Source: Caldilineales bacterium
Lineage (GTDB): Bacteria; Chloroflexota; Anaerolineae; J102
Reading direction: 5' to 3'
NCBI GenBank assembly: GCA_024102915.1
Contig: JAGFJG010000121.1
Coordinates: forward strand, 25,882 to 89,881
DNA length: 64,000 bases
The notes under the pieces were generated by a model. That model saw nothing but the letters and a program-made list of their open reading frames with translations, was not told where the DNA came from and did no database searches. Position numbers and translations under genes: made by a program. Each line of letters opens with the position of its first letter. Positions within the stretch are counted from its first letter, which is position 1. Below are positions 7,987-16,629 of this stretch, in pieces.

Positions 7987-9687
7987 TCAGGCAGTCTGGG
8001 CCTTGTAGGCGCTGAGGACAGCCTCCAGATCCGGGAAGAAGGCATCCTGGCCGACCGCCTCGGTCACGCCAGAGACGTCAAGGTTCTGGCGCACCTGTTC
8101 GCTGGCAGAAGAAAAGACCAGTTTGACGCCCTTATCCTTCAGTTCCTTCGCCGACTCGCGCAGCGTCGCGGCGGCAGAGAAATCGATCTCATCGACTGCA
8201 ATTAGATCACAACACAGCCATTTGACAGGGTCAGGCCCGAGTTGCGCCAGTTTCGATAACTCTTGTGCCAGCAACTCGGAGTTGGCGTAATACATGCTGT
8301 GATTGAAGCGATACATCACGAGGCCCGGTACAGCTTCTTGTGCGTCTGCAATCGGGACAACTTTCAAAGCGCCATCGCTTTCAAACAGCGTGCTGTTCTT
8401 GGGCTTGTAGCCGAAGGAAGTATGCGCCAGCAACGAGAGCAGAATCGCCAGGATGATGCCCTGCTCGACGCCGATGAAAACTACGACGGCGGCGGTGATC
8501 GCTGCGACCCAGAATTCCATCGGGCGCTCGGCCAGGATGCGGCGCATGCCTTTGTAGTCGACAAGCTCGACGCCGATCATGAAGACGACGGAAGAGAGAA
8601 CCGCTTCAGGCATAAATGAGAGAGGCACCGTGAGAAACAGCAACACAATGACGACGATAGCCGCGGTCACCAGCATAGAAAGCTGGCTGCGTCCGCCGGC
8701 GCTGTCGACCATTTGCGTCTTGGTGGGGCTGCCGTTGACGACGAATGTGCCCGACAGGCCAGCGCCGATGTTCGCCAGACCCAGGCCCACCAGATCGACG
8801 TTTTCGCTGAATCGTTCGTTATAGCGTGTGGCATAGGCGCGCGATGTAGCGGCGCTCTGCGCCAGAATCACGATGAACATGGAGATGGCGGTTGGCAAAA
8901 GCCGCTGAATCAACGACCAGTTAATCGTGACATCCGGCAGGCCGATGCTCGGCAGACCACTGGGAACCGTGCCAAGCACTGCCACGCCGTAGTTTGATGA
9001 GAGATTGAGGGCGTAGCTGAGGACAATAGCGCCGATGACGGCGATCAGAGCGCCGGGGATCTTTTTGTTGATGCGCCGAAGGATCAGGATTGTGCCCAAT
9101 ACGCCGACGGAAACAGCGAGTGTGGGCCAGTTGATCTGGCCGAGTTGCTGCACGTCGGTCACCAGTTTCTGGATGGGGCCAGCCCCGCCGCCGGGTATCC
9201 CCAGCATGCCGGATATTTGCCCGATAGCCACCTGGATGCCGACGCCAGTGAGAAAGCCGATCAAAACCGTCCGCGATAGAAAGTCGGCGAGAAAGCCCAG
9301 ATTTAGCAGTCGGGCCAGGATGAGGAGCCCGGCCGCCATCAGCGCCAACACACCGGCCAGGGCAACATATTGCGGTGATGCCACCGCCGCCATTCCGGCC
9401 AGTCCTGCAGCCATGATGGCGGCAGTGGCCGAGTCTGCGCCGACGACCAGATGCCGGGATGAGCCGAAAAGTGCGAACAGGGCGATCGGGATCACGATGG
9501 TGTACAGGCCCGTGATCACCGGCATACCGGCGATTTTCGTGTAGCCCATCACCTCTGGGATGGCGAGGGCGGCGAGTGTGACCCCAGCGATGACGTCGGT
9601 CGGGATTTGCGACGACACGAGGGGCAGGATTCCGTTCAGGATGGGTAAATTCCGTCCTGGTTTACTCTTTGCAGTTGCTGCTGACAT
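7987..9687 (-). CDS. SulP-family anion transporter with STAS domain
   Basis: A 566-residue inner-membrane transporter for sulfate, bicarbonate or a related anion (SLC26/SulP family). The N-terminal membrane domain has the family start (TDVIAGVTLAALAIPEVMGY) and repeated Gly/Ala-rich helices, including LVGLGLANIGAGLSGTFVVN with the conserved SPTKTQMVDSAGG-type stretch. The C-terminal cytoplasmic STAS domain (about residues 435-560) carries DLIAVDEIDFSAAATLRE, the usual regulatory motif. AGGAGG lies eight bases before the ATG. The substrate cannot be deduced; neighbours give no sulfate assimilation genes. Confidence 0.92.
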   Translation of the reverse strand: MSAATAKSKPGRNLPILNGILPLVSSQIPTDVIAGVTLAALAIPEVMGYTKIAGMPVITGLYTIVIPIALFALFGSSRHLVVGADSATAAIMAAGLAGMAAVASPQYVALAGVLALMAAGLLILARLLNLGFLADFLSRTVLIGFLTGVGIQVAIGQISGMLGIPGGGAGPIQKLVTDVQQLGQINWPTLAVSVGVLGTILILRRINKKIPGALIAVIGAIVLSYALNLSSNYGVAVLGTVPSGLPSIGLPDVTINWSLIQRLLPTAISMFIVILAQSAATSRAYATRYNERFSENVDLVGLGLANIGAGLSGTFVVNGSPTKTQMVDSAGGRSQLSMLVTAAIVVIVLLFLTVPLSFMPEAVLSSVVFMIGVELVDYKGMRRILAERPMEFWVAAITAAVVVFIGVEQGIILAILLSLLAHTSFGYKPKNSTLFESDGALKVVPIADAQEAVPGLVMYRFNHSMYYANSELLAQELSKLAQLGPDPVKWLCCDLIAVDEIDFSAAATLRESAKELKDKGVKLVFSSASEQVRQNLDVSGVTEAVGQDAFFPDLEAVLSAYKAQTA

Positions 9688-9771
9688 CTGCGGCGCCTCC
9701 TGACAATGGTGTGAAGATGGGAATGAGTAGAGAAGTGAACGGATGTTGAACGGCGTGTAGAAACTGGCAGA

Positions 9772-11397
9772 CTAACTGGCGGCGGATTGCGAATCGGCTG
9801 CCGCTATATCCTCCTTGTGAAACTCGACCAACAATTGGCGCTCTTCATCCCGCCTGGGAAAGACAAAGAACACCAGGGCGGCGCCAAGTAAAACAGCGAT
9901 GATGCCTGCCAGATAAGCGTATTGGTCGCCGGCCAGGAATGCAGCCTTGGCTGCGGTTGTGATCTCGGTGGCGTATTGCGGGTATTGCGCGGCCATGCTT
10001 TGCGCGCCCGCATACGACATCTCCAGGCTGCTGGTGACGCTGGCGGGGATTTCGGCAGAGTCCGGGTATCCGGCCAACGCTGTGGCAATGGCGGCTGCAT
10101 ATCCCGCGGCCAGCAGCGCGCCGAAGAAGGATTGGAACATGGCTCCGCCCAGGTCGCGCTGCAAATCGGCGGTTCCCGACGCCATGCCCGCGCGGGTGAC
10201 CGGAACTGAGCCGGTCAACGAGCGGGAAGCAGGCGTGCCTGCCAGTCCGATGCCAATCCCAACCAATGAGTACGCCAAACCGACGTACAGATATGATATG
10301 CCTTCGTTCCACAGCAAGAGCATGGCCACAAAGCCCAGGACGATAAACACATAACCAGCCAGCAGCGTGAAGCGAGAGCCGCGTTCCTCGACGATCTTGG
10401 CCGAGCGGGGCGCTACCATAATCATGAAGATGCCTGCCGGCACAACGGCCAGCCCGGCGTTGAGGGTAGAGTAGCCCAAAACATCCTGCAGGAATTGCTG
10501 GCCGATGAACATCGCGCCCATCAGCGACCCGAACACGATGATGCCCGCCACTGCCGCTACCCAGAACGTGGGACGGCTGGCAACCTTGAGGTCGTAAAGG
10601 GGATTCTTGGCCCGGCGCTGGCGAAGAACGAAAAATACGGTGGCGATGGCGGATAGAATCAACAATCCGACCGCGAGCGTCCTGGCGTCAGGAACCGGCA
10701 GAAAATTGAGGGCGAGTACGAATGAACCGATCAGCACCAGGGAAAGGATGCCACCCAGGTTGTCCACCGATTCGGTCGTCTCGTTGATGTGGGCGGGCAC
10801 GAACTTAAAAGCCATGAAAAAGGCCAATACGGCCAGCGGCAGGACGATGAGAAAGACCGAACCCCAATCGAAGAACTGAAGTAAGAGCCCTGAAAGCAAT
10901 GGGCCGGAAACCGAGATAGCCCCGCCAATGGCCGCCCACAAAGCGATCGCCCGTGTTCGTCCCGGCCCAGGCCCCCAAAGGGCGGTGATCAGCGCCAGCG
11001 TCGTGGGGTACGCCATACCAGCGGCAAACCCGCCCATCAATCGCCCGACAATGAGCATCTGGATGGAGGGGGCGAAGCCGCTGATGAGAGCGGAGGGCAT
11101 GGCCAGACCGACGCCCAACAAGAGCATGAGCTTGCGGCCATAGCGGTCGCCCAGCGCCCCCAACCAGAGGACGGAGCAGGCCAGGCCCAGCGAGTAGGAT
11201 ACGGCTACCAGATTGAGCTGCGTTTGTGAGGCGTTGAAATAGGCGCCGATCGACGGCAGCGCCACATTGGCCATCGCCAGCGGCAGATTCGCCACCGCCG
11301 CCACGACGATAAGTGAAGCCAGTATGAGCTTTGCCTGGGCGGGTTCAGCGGAAGCGCTGGCTGCGGTTGGAGTTGATGAATTAGTTGAAGATGCCAT
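9772..11397 (-). CDS. MFS drug-export-type transporter (DHA2, 14 helices)
   Basis: A 541-residue major facilitator of the EmrB/QacA (DHA2) type, predicted to export drugs or metabolites with proton antiport. Visible signatures are the motif A loop (GDRYGRKLMLLLG), a motif C-like helix (GGAISVSGPLLSGLLL) and 14 hydrophobic stretches. The N-terminus is a Ser/Thr/Ala-rich tail; the C-terminus is acidic. A GAG lies close to the ATG. The gene is upstream of SulP by 84 bases on the same strand. No adjacent repressor gene is visible. Confidence 0.88.
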   Translation of the reverse strand: MASSTNSSTPTAASASAEPAQAKLILASLIVVAAVANLPLAMANVALPSIGAYFNASQTQLNLVAVSYSLGLACSVLWLGALGDRYGRKLMLLLGVGLAMPSALISGFAPSIQMLIVGRLMGGFAAGMAYPTTLALITALWGPGPGRTRAIALWAAIGGAISVSGPLLSGLLLQFFDWGSVFLIVLPLAVLAFFMAFKFVPAHINETTESVDNLGGILSLVLIGSFVLALNFLPVPDARTLAVGLLILSAIATVFFVLRQRRAKNPLYDLKVASRPTFWVAAVAGIIVFGSLMGAMFIGQQFLQDVLGYSTLNAGLAVVPAGIFMIMVAPRSAKIVEERGSRFTLLAGYVFIVLGFVAMLLLWNEGISYLYVGLAYSLVGIGIGLAGTPASRSLTGSVPVTRAGMASGTADLQRDLGGAMFQSFFGALLAAGYAAAIATALAGYPDSAEIPASVTSSLEMSYAGAQSMAAQYPQYATEITTAAKAAFLAGDQYAYLAGIIAVLLGAALVFFVFPRRDEERQLLVEFHKEDIAAADSQSAAS

Positions 11398-11911
11398 AGA
11401 TATCTCGTAGATGGGAGGAACTCTGCGGATGGCGCAAACTTTCAGTTGTGCTAGGAAAATCCCGATTCGATGGGCGAAGGTCAGATTGCTGCGAACAACC
11501 TTCGCTTAAGGGGAACAGAACGGTGTTTCTATCGGTAAGTCCAACATGAATCACACCGCAGTTGATTGGAGAGATCATCTCAAGAGCTGATTCACGCAGT
11601 CTGCGGTTGAATCGTTAACGTTGTACAGTTCCCCATCGCCTATTCTGTTGTCATTAAGCTGCCCGGCTCGAATGGGCCAATGATTGAAGATTCGAAGTGA
11701 TACGCTCCCACCCAATTTGCTATATCAGGCGGCGATCATTGACGAAAATCATGGTCTATTCGTTTAGTGGTATGTTGCGGGCGTAGGAGTGACATACGTC
11801 CGGGAAAAACGCTCTGCCGCGCCTACGCTCCGGCTGTTTTGGAGAGTATACCATCAGGCCGCCGTATCGCTTTCCCGTCAGCCTGATGGCAAGATGGAAG
11901 TAAGGGGGTTA
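11398..11911. other. 514-base spacer with one hairpin
   Basis: No convincing gene. It should hold the promoter of the MFS gene. A perfect 9-bp inverted repeat, CCATCAGGC (11851-11859) and GCCTGATGG (11881-11889), lies just past the stop of the SHOCT gene (11912) on its strand and may help end transcription, although no T-run follows. Confidence 0.45.
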
Positions 11912-12214
11912 TCAGTTGCCGAGCAGCTTGGCTTTTTGCTCCGCAAATTCCTCGTCGGTAAGAATGCCTTGCGCGTGGAGCGCTCCCAGTCGCTCAAGTT
12001 GCGTGATCACTTCATCCTGGCTTGGCTCGGGTGCGGGGGCATACACTTCTTGAGGCGGTGCGCTGTATTGTTGCTGGGGCGCCTGTTGAGAATAAGCCTG
12101 TTCATAAGCCGCCACGTTTTTGTTGGCCTGTCGTCGGTTCACTGCATTGCGTGTGGCGGTAGCTGTGCCGACCACGGCGGCGGTTCGGGCCATTCCTCGT
12201 ACTAAACCGGGCAT
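11912..12214 (-). CDS. SHOCT-domain protein
   Basis: A 100-residue protein. The N-terminus (MPGLVRGMARTAAVVGTATA) is weakly hydrophobic and basic; the middle is Gln/Pro/Ala-rich and probably disordered. The last about 34 residues form a SHOCT domain (DEVITQLERLGALHAQGILT followed by DEEFAEQKAKLL), a short helical module often found at the ends of oligomeric or membrane proteins. GGAGG lies five bases before the ATG. It follows the DUF6325 gene by 11 bases; this gene pair is a recurrent arrangement in other bacteria. Confidence 0.85.
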   Translation of the reverse strand: MPGLVRGMARTAAVVGTATATRNAVNRRQANKNVAAYEQAYSQQAPQQQYSAPPQEVYAPAPEPSQDEVITQLERLGALHAQGILTDEEFAEQKAKLLGN

Positions 12215-12225
12215 TGTTGCCTCCT

Positions 12226-12657
12226 TCAGTCTGTGATTTCGAGCGAGGCGAACGCCTCGTCGACAATGGGCGCTGGCACCCGGAAGTTGAGAGCTACTTC
12301 CACGCCAGCATCATAGATTGTATTGACGAGCTGTACAGCCCAGACATGTTCGATTGCAAGAGCAACGATCGCTGAACCGGGGACCATTCCTTCGCTCAAT
12401 GTCTCGGCGTCCTCGGAATCGAAGAGGCCGCGTGTTTCCGACTCGATAAAGCCTACGGCGGCTCGTTCTTCCGATGGCAAGTCTTCAAGGTCCAAGCGCC
12501 AGTAATCACCCGCGTCATCCCGGAAGAGCAACATGGCATCCAGAACACGGATCGTCCCGGCGCTTGTTTGTCGCTCTAGTTCAGTCCACACGGCGCCATC
12601 GAAGCGCGGCGCACCAGAAGCTAAAACGATTACATCGACAGGTCCTCTATTAATCAT
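12226..12657 (-). CDS. DUF6325 family protein
   Basis: A 143-residue soluble protein matching the DUF6325 pattern: opening GPVDVIVLASGAPRFDG, then TSAGTIRVLDAMLLFRDDAG, an acidic stretch (DLEDLPSEERA) and PGSAIVALAIEHVWA followed by a final amphipathic half. The fold is probably a DUF1269-like ferredoxin alpha/beta unit. Function is unknown, but its genes are typically found directly before a SHOCT gene, as here (11-base gap). GGAGG is ten bases before the ATG. Together with the SHOCT gene it may form a small membrane-associated stress complex; this is inference. Confidence 0.75.
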   Translation of the reverse strand: MINRGPVDVIVLASGAPRFDGAVWTELERQTSAGTIRVLDAMLLFRDDAGDYWRLDLEDLPSEERAAVGFIESETRGLFDSEDAETLSEGMVPGSAIVALAIEHVWAVQLVNTIYDAGVEVALNFRVPAPIVDEAFASLEITD

Positions 12658-12764
12658 TGATCATTAACCTCCAAGGGTCACGAATTGCGCATAACTGCGC
12701 AGGTAAAGATTGGCGACTATGTGACGGGTCGTCAGTGTGCACATTGCCGCATGTCAAGCAGGGC

Positions 12765-13061
12765 TCAGGCGCCTGATGCGCCGGGGATTTGATTACGGTT
12801 GCTGTAGGCGGTGCTGCTGTAATGCATCAAGTCGAGCAACACGGCAAGGATGAGCCAGAGCCAATCCCAACCGGTCAGGCCGCCCGGCCCCCACAGAAGC
12901 ACGTACATCAACGTGGTGAAAGGCAGGAAGATAATGCCCAGGAGTGGCAGGAACCAACCGCCGCCGAATGGAGCGGTGAACATGGTGGGGCGGGCGATCC
13001 AGAGGATGATGTCCGCCAGACGCGGGACGAAACCGGCCATGAGAGCAAATAGACAGGGCAT
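12765..13061 (-). CDS. small membrane protein, paralog 2 of 2
   Basis: A 98-residue paralog of the 4068-4385 product, sharing the core PLLGIIFLPFTT-x-MY and the GWDW-x-W loop plus the NRNQIPG tail. Three hydrophobic segments are expected. GAGG lies eight bases before the ATG. The N-terminal third (LADIILWIARPTMFTAPFGG) diverges from paralog 1. Two copies 8.4 kb apart on the same strand suggest an old duplication or that the whole minus-strand block behaves as one functional neighbourhood. Confidence 0.75.
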   Translation of the reverse strand: MPCLFALMAGFVPRLADIILWIARPTMFTAPFGGGWFLPLLGIIFLPFTTLMYVLLWGPGGLTGWDWLWLILAVLLDLMHYSSTAYSNRNQIPGASGA

Positions 13062-13233
13062 GAGACGAACCTCAGTTCAGTCAGATAGAGTGGGAAAGAT
13101 ATGAACTTCGTCCACTCGTTGACGCTCATGCGAATGTCAGCGAGTGGACGTTTATGCGGATATTGGCTGGCTAGTACACTGCACAGTGTGAACTCAATTG
13201 ATCACACTGTCAACTGATTACTGTCGTACTGTA

Positions 13234-13803
13234 CTAACGGGTTGGGTGGGCCATCTCGTCAATGGCAATGGCGATGGCGAGGATGACGGCATCGTCCTGG
13301 CCAGGGTCGATCTCGATGCCGTAGCTATCGCGGATGCGGAACCATTTTTTCGATACTTCGGCGACTTTGTCACGACCTTCACCGATGCTGTATTCGTGGT
13401 CGAGGATATTGCCCTGCACGTCCAGGTCGGGGCCGTTCTTGATTTTCACAGTCCAGCGCTCACGCACCGGTGTGATCAGCGCTTTTTTGACCATGCCGAC
13501 GCGATTGCCGTTGGCATCCTCGATCTCCATGCTGTCTTTCACGCGCAGCATTCGTTCCTGGATCTTCGCCACCTCGCGGCCATTACGGTCCTCCAAAATC
13601 AAGGTGCTGCGCACACGGAGCGCCTTGCCATCAACCTTGTAGACCTTTTTGCCGCGGTCGTTTTCGATCCAGAAGTCGTCGCCGATGGCGAACATCTTTT
13701 GGCGCATTTGATAATGGGTGGCGCCTCCACCACCAGCCCGGCCGAGGCCCCTGTCCTCGTGCCGTTCCTCGCGTCGTTCTTCTCGATTATCTCTGCGTAA
13801 CAT
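13234..13803 (-). CDS. LURP-one-related (Tubby-like fold) protein
   Basis: A 189-residue protein of the LURP-one-related/YxjI family. A basic, Arg/Glu-rich N-terminal tail with a GGGG linker is followed by a beta-barrel region with the family pattern: YQMRQKMFAIGDDFWIEN, GKKVYKVDGKAL, LILEDRNGREVAKIQ and the closing VRDSYGIEID-type strand. Homologs have a Tubby-like fold and may bind membrane lipids; the role here is unknown. GGAGG lies ten bases before the ATG. It is the first gene of the minus-strand block. Confidence 0.85.
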   Translation of the reverse strand: MLRRDNREERREERHEDRGLGRAGGGGATHYQMRQKMFAIGDDFWIENDRGKKVYKVDGKALRVRSTLILEDRNGREVAKIQERMLRVKDSMEIEDANGNRVGMVKKALITPVRERWTVKIKNGPDLDVQGNILDHEYSIGEGRDKVAEVSKKWFRIRDSYGIEIDPGQDDAVILAIAIAIDEMAHPTR

Positions 13804-13858
13804 TGGTTATTTGCCTCCAATTCGAATGATGATTTTGACGGATTCACAACCGCTCACG

Positions 13859-13906
13859 GCAGATGAGAATCCAACTCATCTGCGTAGCTGTTGTTCGCGA
13901 AGTATA
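13859..13906 (-). promoter_or_regulatory. hairpin and possible -10 box before the LURP-one-like gene
   Basis: GCAGATGAG (13859-13867) and CTCATCTGC (13875-13883) form a perfect 9-bp stem with a 7-base loop. Upstream on the minus strand, TATACT within 13901-13906 could be the -10 box, which would put the hairpin at the start of the leader. The -35 region is weak, so this is a modest prediction. Confidence 0.4.
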
Positions 13907-14356
13907 ATATGGGCAGCCTCAGATCATAAAGCGTATTCAAGACGTCCTTCAAAACAGCCTGATCCTGAGATATGCCATCTTGACATCACCGAGACAGGGT
14001 GACCAGTGACTATCAAGATTGCCCTGGACGTGAACCTGGAATGACGCCGGTGAATCTATCGTCACGCGAATGCAGATGATTATAGTATGAACCTGGTTTA
14101 GCGGCGTGGGCGAAGTCCATCCTGAATGGATGGCCGGAGGCATAGACCGGCCACTCATTATAGGTTGATTCTGATCTGCTTCACAAAGCGCCCGCCGACG
14201 GTCGAGAACGGCGGTTTCTGGCAAAGACGAAAATCTTGTACAATGCGGGCCTACCGGCATCGAGAGTTCGCCCGCTCCAACATCATGGGGCCCTGCTTGG
14301 GGTCCCGTTTCACATTCGCATTCCCTATCGACACGCCAACCCTAAAGCGTCTGAAC
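13907..14356. other. spacer before the restriction-system scar
   Basis: No gene is recognised. TACAAT at 14239-14244, with a weak TTCTGG 17 bases upstream, is a possible plus-strand promoter for the HsdM-HsdS scar. The rest is featureless. Confidence 0.35.
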
Positions 14357-14869
14357 ATGCCCGCTCAAGCCGACATCAACTTCGAACGAGAACTGTGGGA
14401 GACTGCGGTGACTTTGCGGGGAACGGTCGCCCCCGCCGATTACAAGCATTACGTGCTGCCTCTGCTGTTTTTGCGCTATCTTTCATTGCGCTACGAGCAG
14501 CGATACAAACAACTCGAATTATTGCTGAAAGAGTCGGGCAGCGAATATTACACCGGCGATCCGGAGATCGACGCCGAAATCCTGGCCGACCCGGCGGAGT
14601 ACGCCAGCAAGAACGTCTTTGTCGTGCCGAAAGAGGCGTCGTGGCATTATCTGCGCGCCTCGGCCCGCGCCGATGACATCAAATTGCGCATCGACGCCGC
14701 CATGAAACTGCTGGAAGAGCGTTATCCCGAACAACTGGCGGGCGTGCTGCCGCCCATCTATACCCGCAGCAACCTCAGCTTCACTCGCCGCGACTACCTG
14801 CTGCCAAAACTGTTGTCGGGGCGGATAGACCCTTCGGGTTTGTTGGCGAACGAAGAGTTCGAGCGATGA
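14357..14869 (+). pseudogene. HsdM N-terminus fused in frame to HsdS C-terminus (type I RM deletion scar)
   Basis: A 170-residue frame. Residues 1-140 match the helical N-terminal domain of type I modification subunits (HsdM_N): FERELWETAVTLRGTVAPAD, YVLPLLFLRYLSLR, the VPKEASWHYL block and GVLPPIYTRSNL. The following residues, RRDYLLPKLLSGRIDPSGLL (144-163), are the usual last helix of the specificity subunit HsdS. The methylase catalytic domain (NPPF/Y) and both target-recognition domains are absent. The simplest reading is a large in-frame deletion within an hsdM-hsdS operon, with the junction near 14775-14785. No hsdR is visible. The ATG at 14357 starts the family consensus; no clear ribosome binding site is present. 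The peptide may still be made but cannot methylate DNA. Confidence 0.75.
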
Positions 14870-14939
14870 AGAGCGGCGTCGATGTGAGCAAGGATCGTGT
14901 TGGCATGGAGGGAAACCCAAATGGTTTGGAAGTCCGATC

Positions 14940-15752
14940 ATGAGTAAGAAACGCAAATTCAAAAGATCCCAATTGCCGTCCGGGCGAGCATCGCAATACA
15001 TCGAAATGATGTTGGACAATGCTCAGGCTAGCCTGGAGGCCGGAGACTACAAACGCGCACTCATCTCCTCCCAGGCGGCTGTGGATTTGCTGCCTCGCGC
15101 GGATAAGCGGCGGGTGGATGCGCTCGGTTATTTGGCCGCCGCCCTCACCGTACTCAAGCGCTTTGATGAAGCCTATGAGGTCATGTCCGAGGCGGTGACG
15201 CTTGAACCTCATAATCCCATCCTCTGGCACAACAAGGGTCTGGTTGCAGGTTATACCAGCCAGACAGGGCAGGCCCTGCGTGATTCTGAGAAGGCCCTGG
15301 CGCTAAACCCGCCGCAACATCAGCGGGCCGAAGTGCAGGAGCGCGTCACGTTTATGCAGGAGATCGTGCAGCAAGAATTGGCCCTGCGCGGCCCCGACTT
15401 CACCATCGAACAATTGATCGAGCAACAGTCGGAAATGCGACAGGCGATGGATGATATGGAAGCTGATCGCTGGCCGGAAGCGGAGCAGCGCTATCGCAAA
15501 GTCATCGCCATGGCCGATTGTCTGCCGCAGCCGTGGGGTAATCTTGGCATCGCCTTGATGATGCAGCGTCGCTTCGATGAAGCGGAAGCCGCATTCAACC
15601 GCGCGCTCGAAGTCGACCCCGATTACAATCTGGCGAAGCGCAATCTCAAGATGCTGCACTCCACCCGAGAGTCTGGCAATCTCCCGCGCATGATACCGAC
15701 ACAGCCGTATGCGGAGGCCAGGGTTGATTTGCAATTCAGTGAAGAAGAATGA
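14940..15752 (+). CDS. tetratricopeptide repeat protein
   Basis: A 270-residue cytoplasmic protein with a basic N-terminus and no signal peptide. TPR-like helical pairs are visible at about 20-60 (ASLEAGDYKRALISSQAAVD), 60-100 (LAAALTVLKRFDEAYEVMSE), 95-125 (WHNKGLVAGYTSQTGQALRD), 175-205 and 205-240 (WGNLGIALMMQRRFDEAEAA). A central non-TPR helical segment (about 130-170) separates two groups. Such proteins scaffold complexes; the partner is unknown. It stands between the RM scar and the HTH-nuclease gene, all plus strand, so a link to that module is possible but unproven. Confidence 0.8.
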   Translation: MSKKRKFKRSQLPSGRASQYIEMMLDNAQASLEAGDYKRALISSQAAVDLLPRADKRRVDALGYLAAALTVLKRFDEAYEVMSEAVTLEPHNPILWHNKGLVAGYTSQTGQALRDSEKALALNPPQHQRAEVQERVTFMQEIVQQELALRGPDFTIEQLIEQQSEMRQAMDDMEADRWPEAEQRYRKVIAMADCLPQPWGNLGIALMMQRRFDEAEAAFNRALEVDPDYNLAKRNLKMLHSTRESGNLPRMIPTQPYAEARVDLQFSEEE

Positions 15753-15821
15753 AGCCTGGCGGCAACATAATTGGTCATGATTGAAGGCCGAGTCATAATG
15801 CCTGCACAAGAGGATGTTTCG

Positions 15822-16571
15822 ATGGATGGTAATCAAAGTGAACGCAGCGCAGGACCATTTGCGGCGATACGCAAGCGCTATCCGCGCGCTTACAAATTAT
15901 GGTCGCAAGAAGACGACCTCGAATTGGTCAGGTTGTATGAGCTTGGAATGCAGGTGACCGACCTGTCGAAGCGCTTCCAACGCCAGCCCGGCGCCATCAA
16001 GTCCCGGCTCCGCAAACTTGAGACTGAAAATGGCAAGATTATCACTACTGCTTCTGCTCAGGATGATTCCAAACTTGAAGTCTTCCAGCACATTCTATCT
16101 GAGCGCGTCGTTGCTGCCAGCTTTCGCCAGTTCAACATAGGCTTTAATTTCGCCTGGTACCCTGTACTCTCTAATGAGGTGCGGCCTTATCGATTTCCAG
16201 AACGTCAGACTGCGTACATGCGAGAGATGTACAACCAGCCAGTCGTGTATCGTTGGGCGATTTATGCGCTGGGAAGCGATGTGTTGAAGGCAATTTATAT
16301 TGGTATCAGCAAACGGTTATGCCCTGATCGCATCGAGGGCTATTTGAACCCTAAAACGTCGAAAACAAGCCAGCGTTTGCACCTGAGATTATCGACAGAG
16401 ATTGAGATGCAAAGCCTCATTGATTTGGACATTTTGGGGCTCTGTTTTGTCGAGGGCAACCTTCTAGGTGAAAATGACTTCGATTTATCCCAAACATCGT
16501 CGCGCCTCTTCTTCGAGAACTTGCTGATCACCTATTATCGTCGCACTGGCGTCGAGGTTTTGAACCTATGA
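15822..16571 (+). CDS. HTH protein with a divergent GIY-YIG nuclease-like domain
   Basis: A 249-residue protein. Residues about 20-66 form a helix-turn-helix of the type W-x-x-E-D-D-x-x-L-x-x-L-Y-E-x-G, ending QPGAIKSRLRKLE, seen as a DNA-binding add-on in helicases and nucleases. The C-terminal half carries GIY-YIG hallmarks: WAIY (145-148), YIG (159-161), Arg170 and Glu232 in FFENLLITYY, ending VEVLNL, which matches the usual E-x-x-LI...LN close. The first motif is AIY rather than GIY, so it is a divergent member and activity is inferred. ATG 15822 has GAGG eight bases upstream; ATG 15798 is an alternative. The helicase gene starts 58 bases downstream. The region is visibly more A+T-rich than its neighbours. 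Confidence 0.6.
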   Translation: MDGNQSERSAGPFAAIRKRYPRAYKLWSQEDDLELVRLYELGMQVTDLSKRFQRQPGAIKSRLRKLETENGKIITTASAQDDSKLEVFQHILSERVVAASFRQFNIGFNFAWYPVLSNEVRPYRFPERQTAYMREMYNQPVVYRWAIYALGSDVLKAIYIGISKRLCPDRIEGYLNPKTSKTSQRLHLRLSTEIEMQSLIDLDILGLCFVEGNLLGENDFDLSQTSSRLFFENLLITYYRRTGVEVLNL

Positions 16572-16629
16572 GCGAAGACTGTCACGCTCGATCTCGCTGA
16601 TGATTCACTGACTGTGGAGGTGACATAGT

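Noticed and set aside
15771..15821. Longer start of the HTH/nuclease gene at TTG 15771
   Set aside because: ATG 15822 has a better ribosome binding site (GAGG, eight bases) and the extra residues show no conserved feature.
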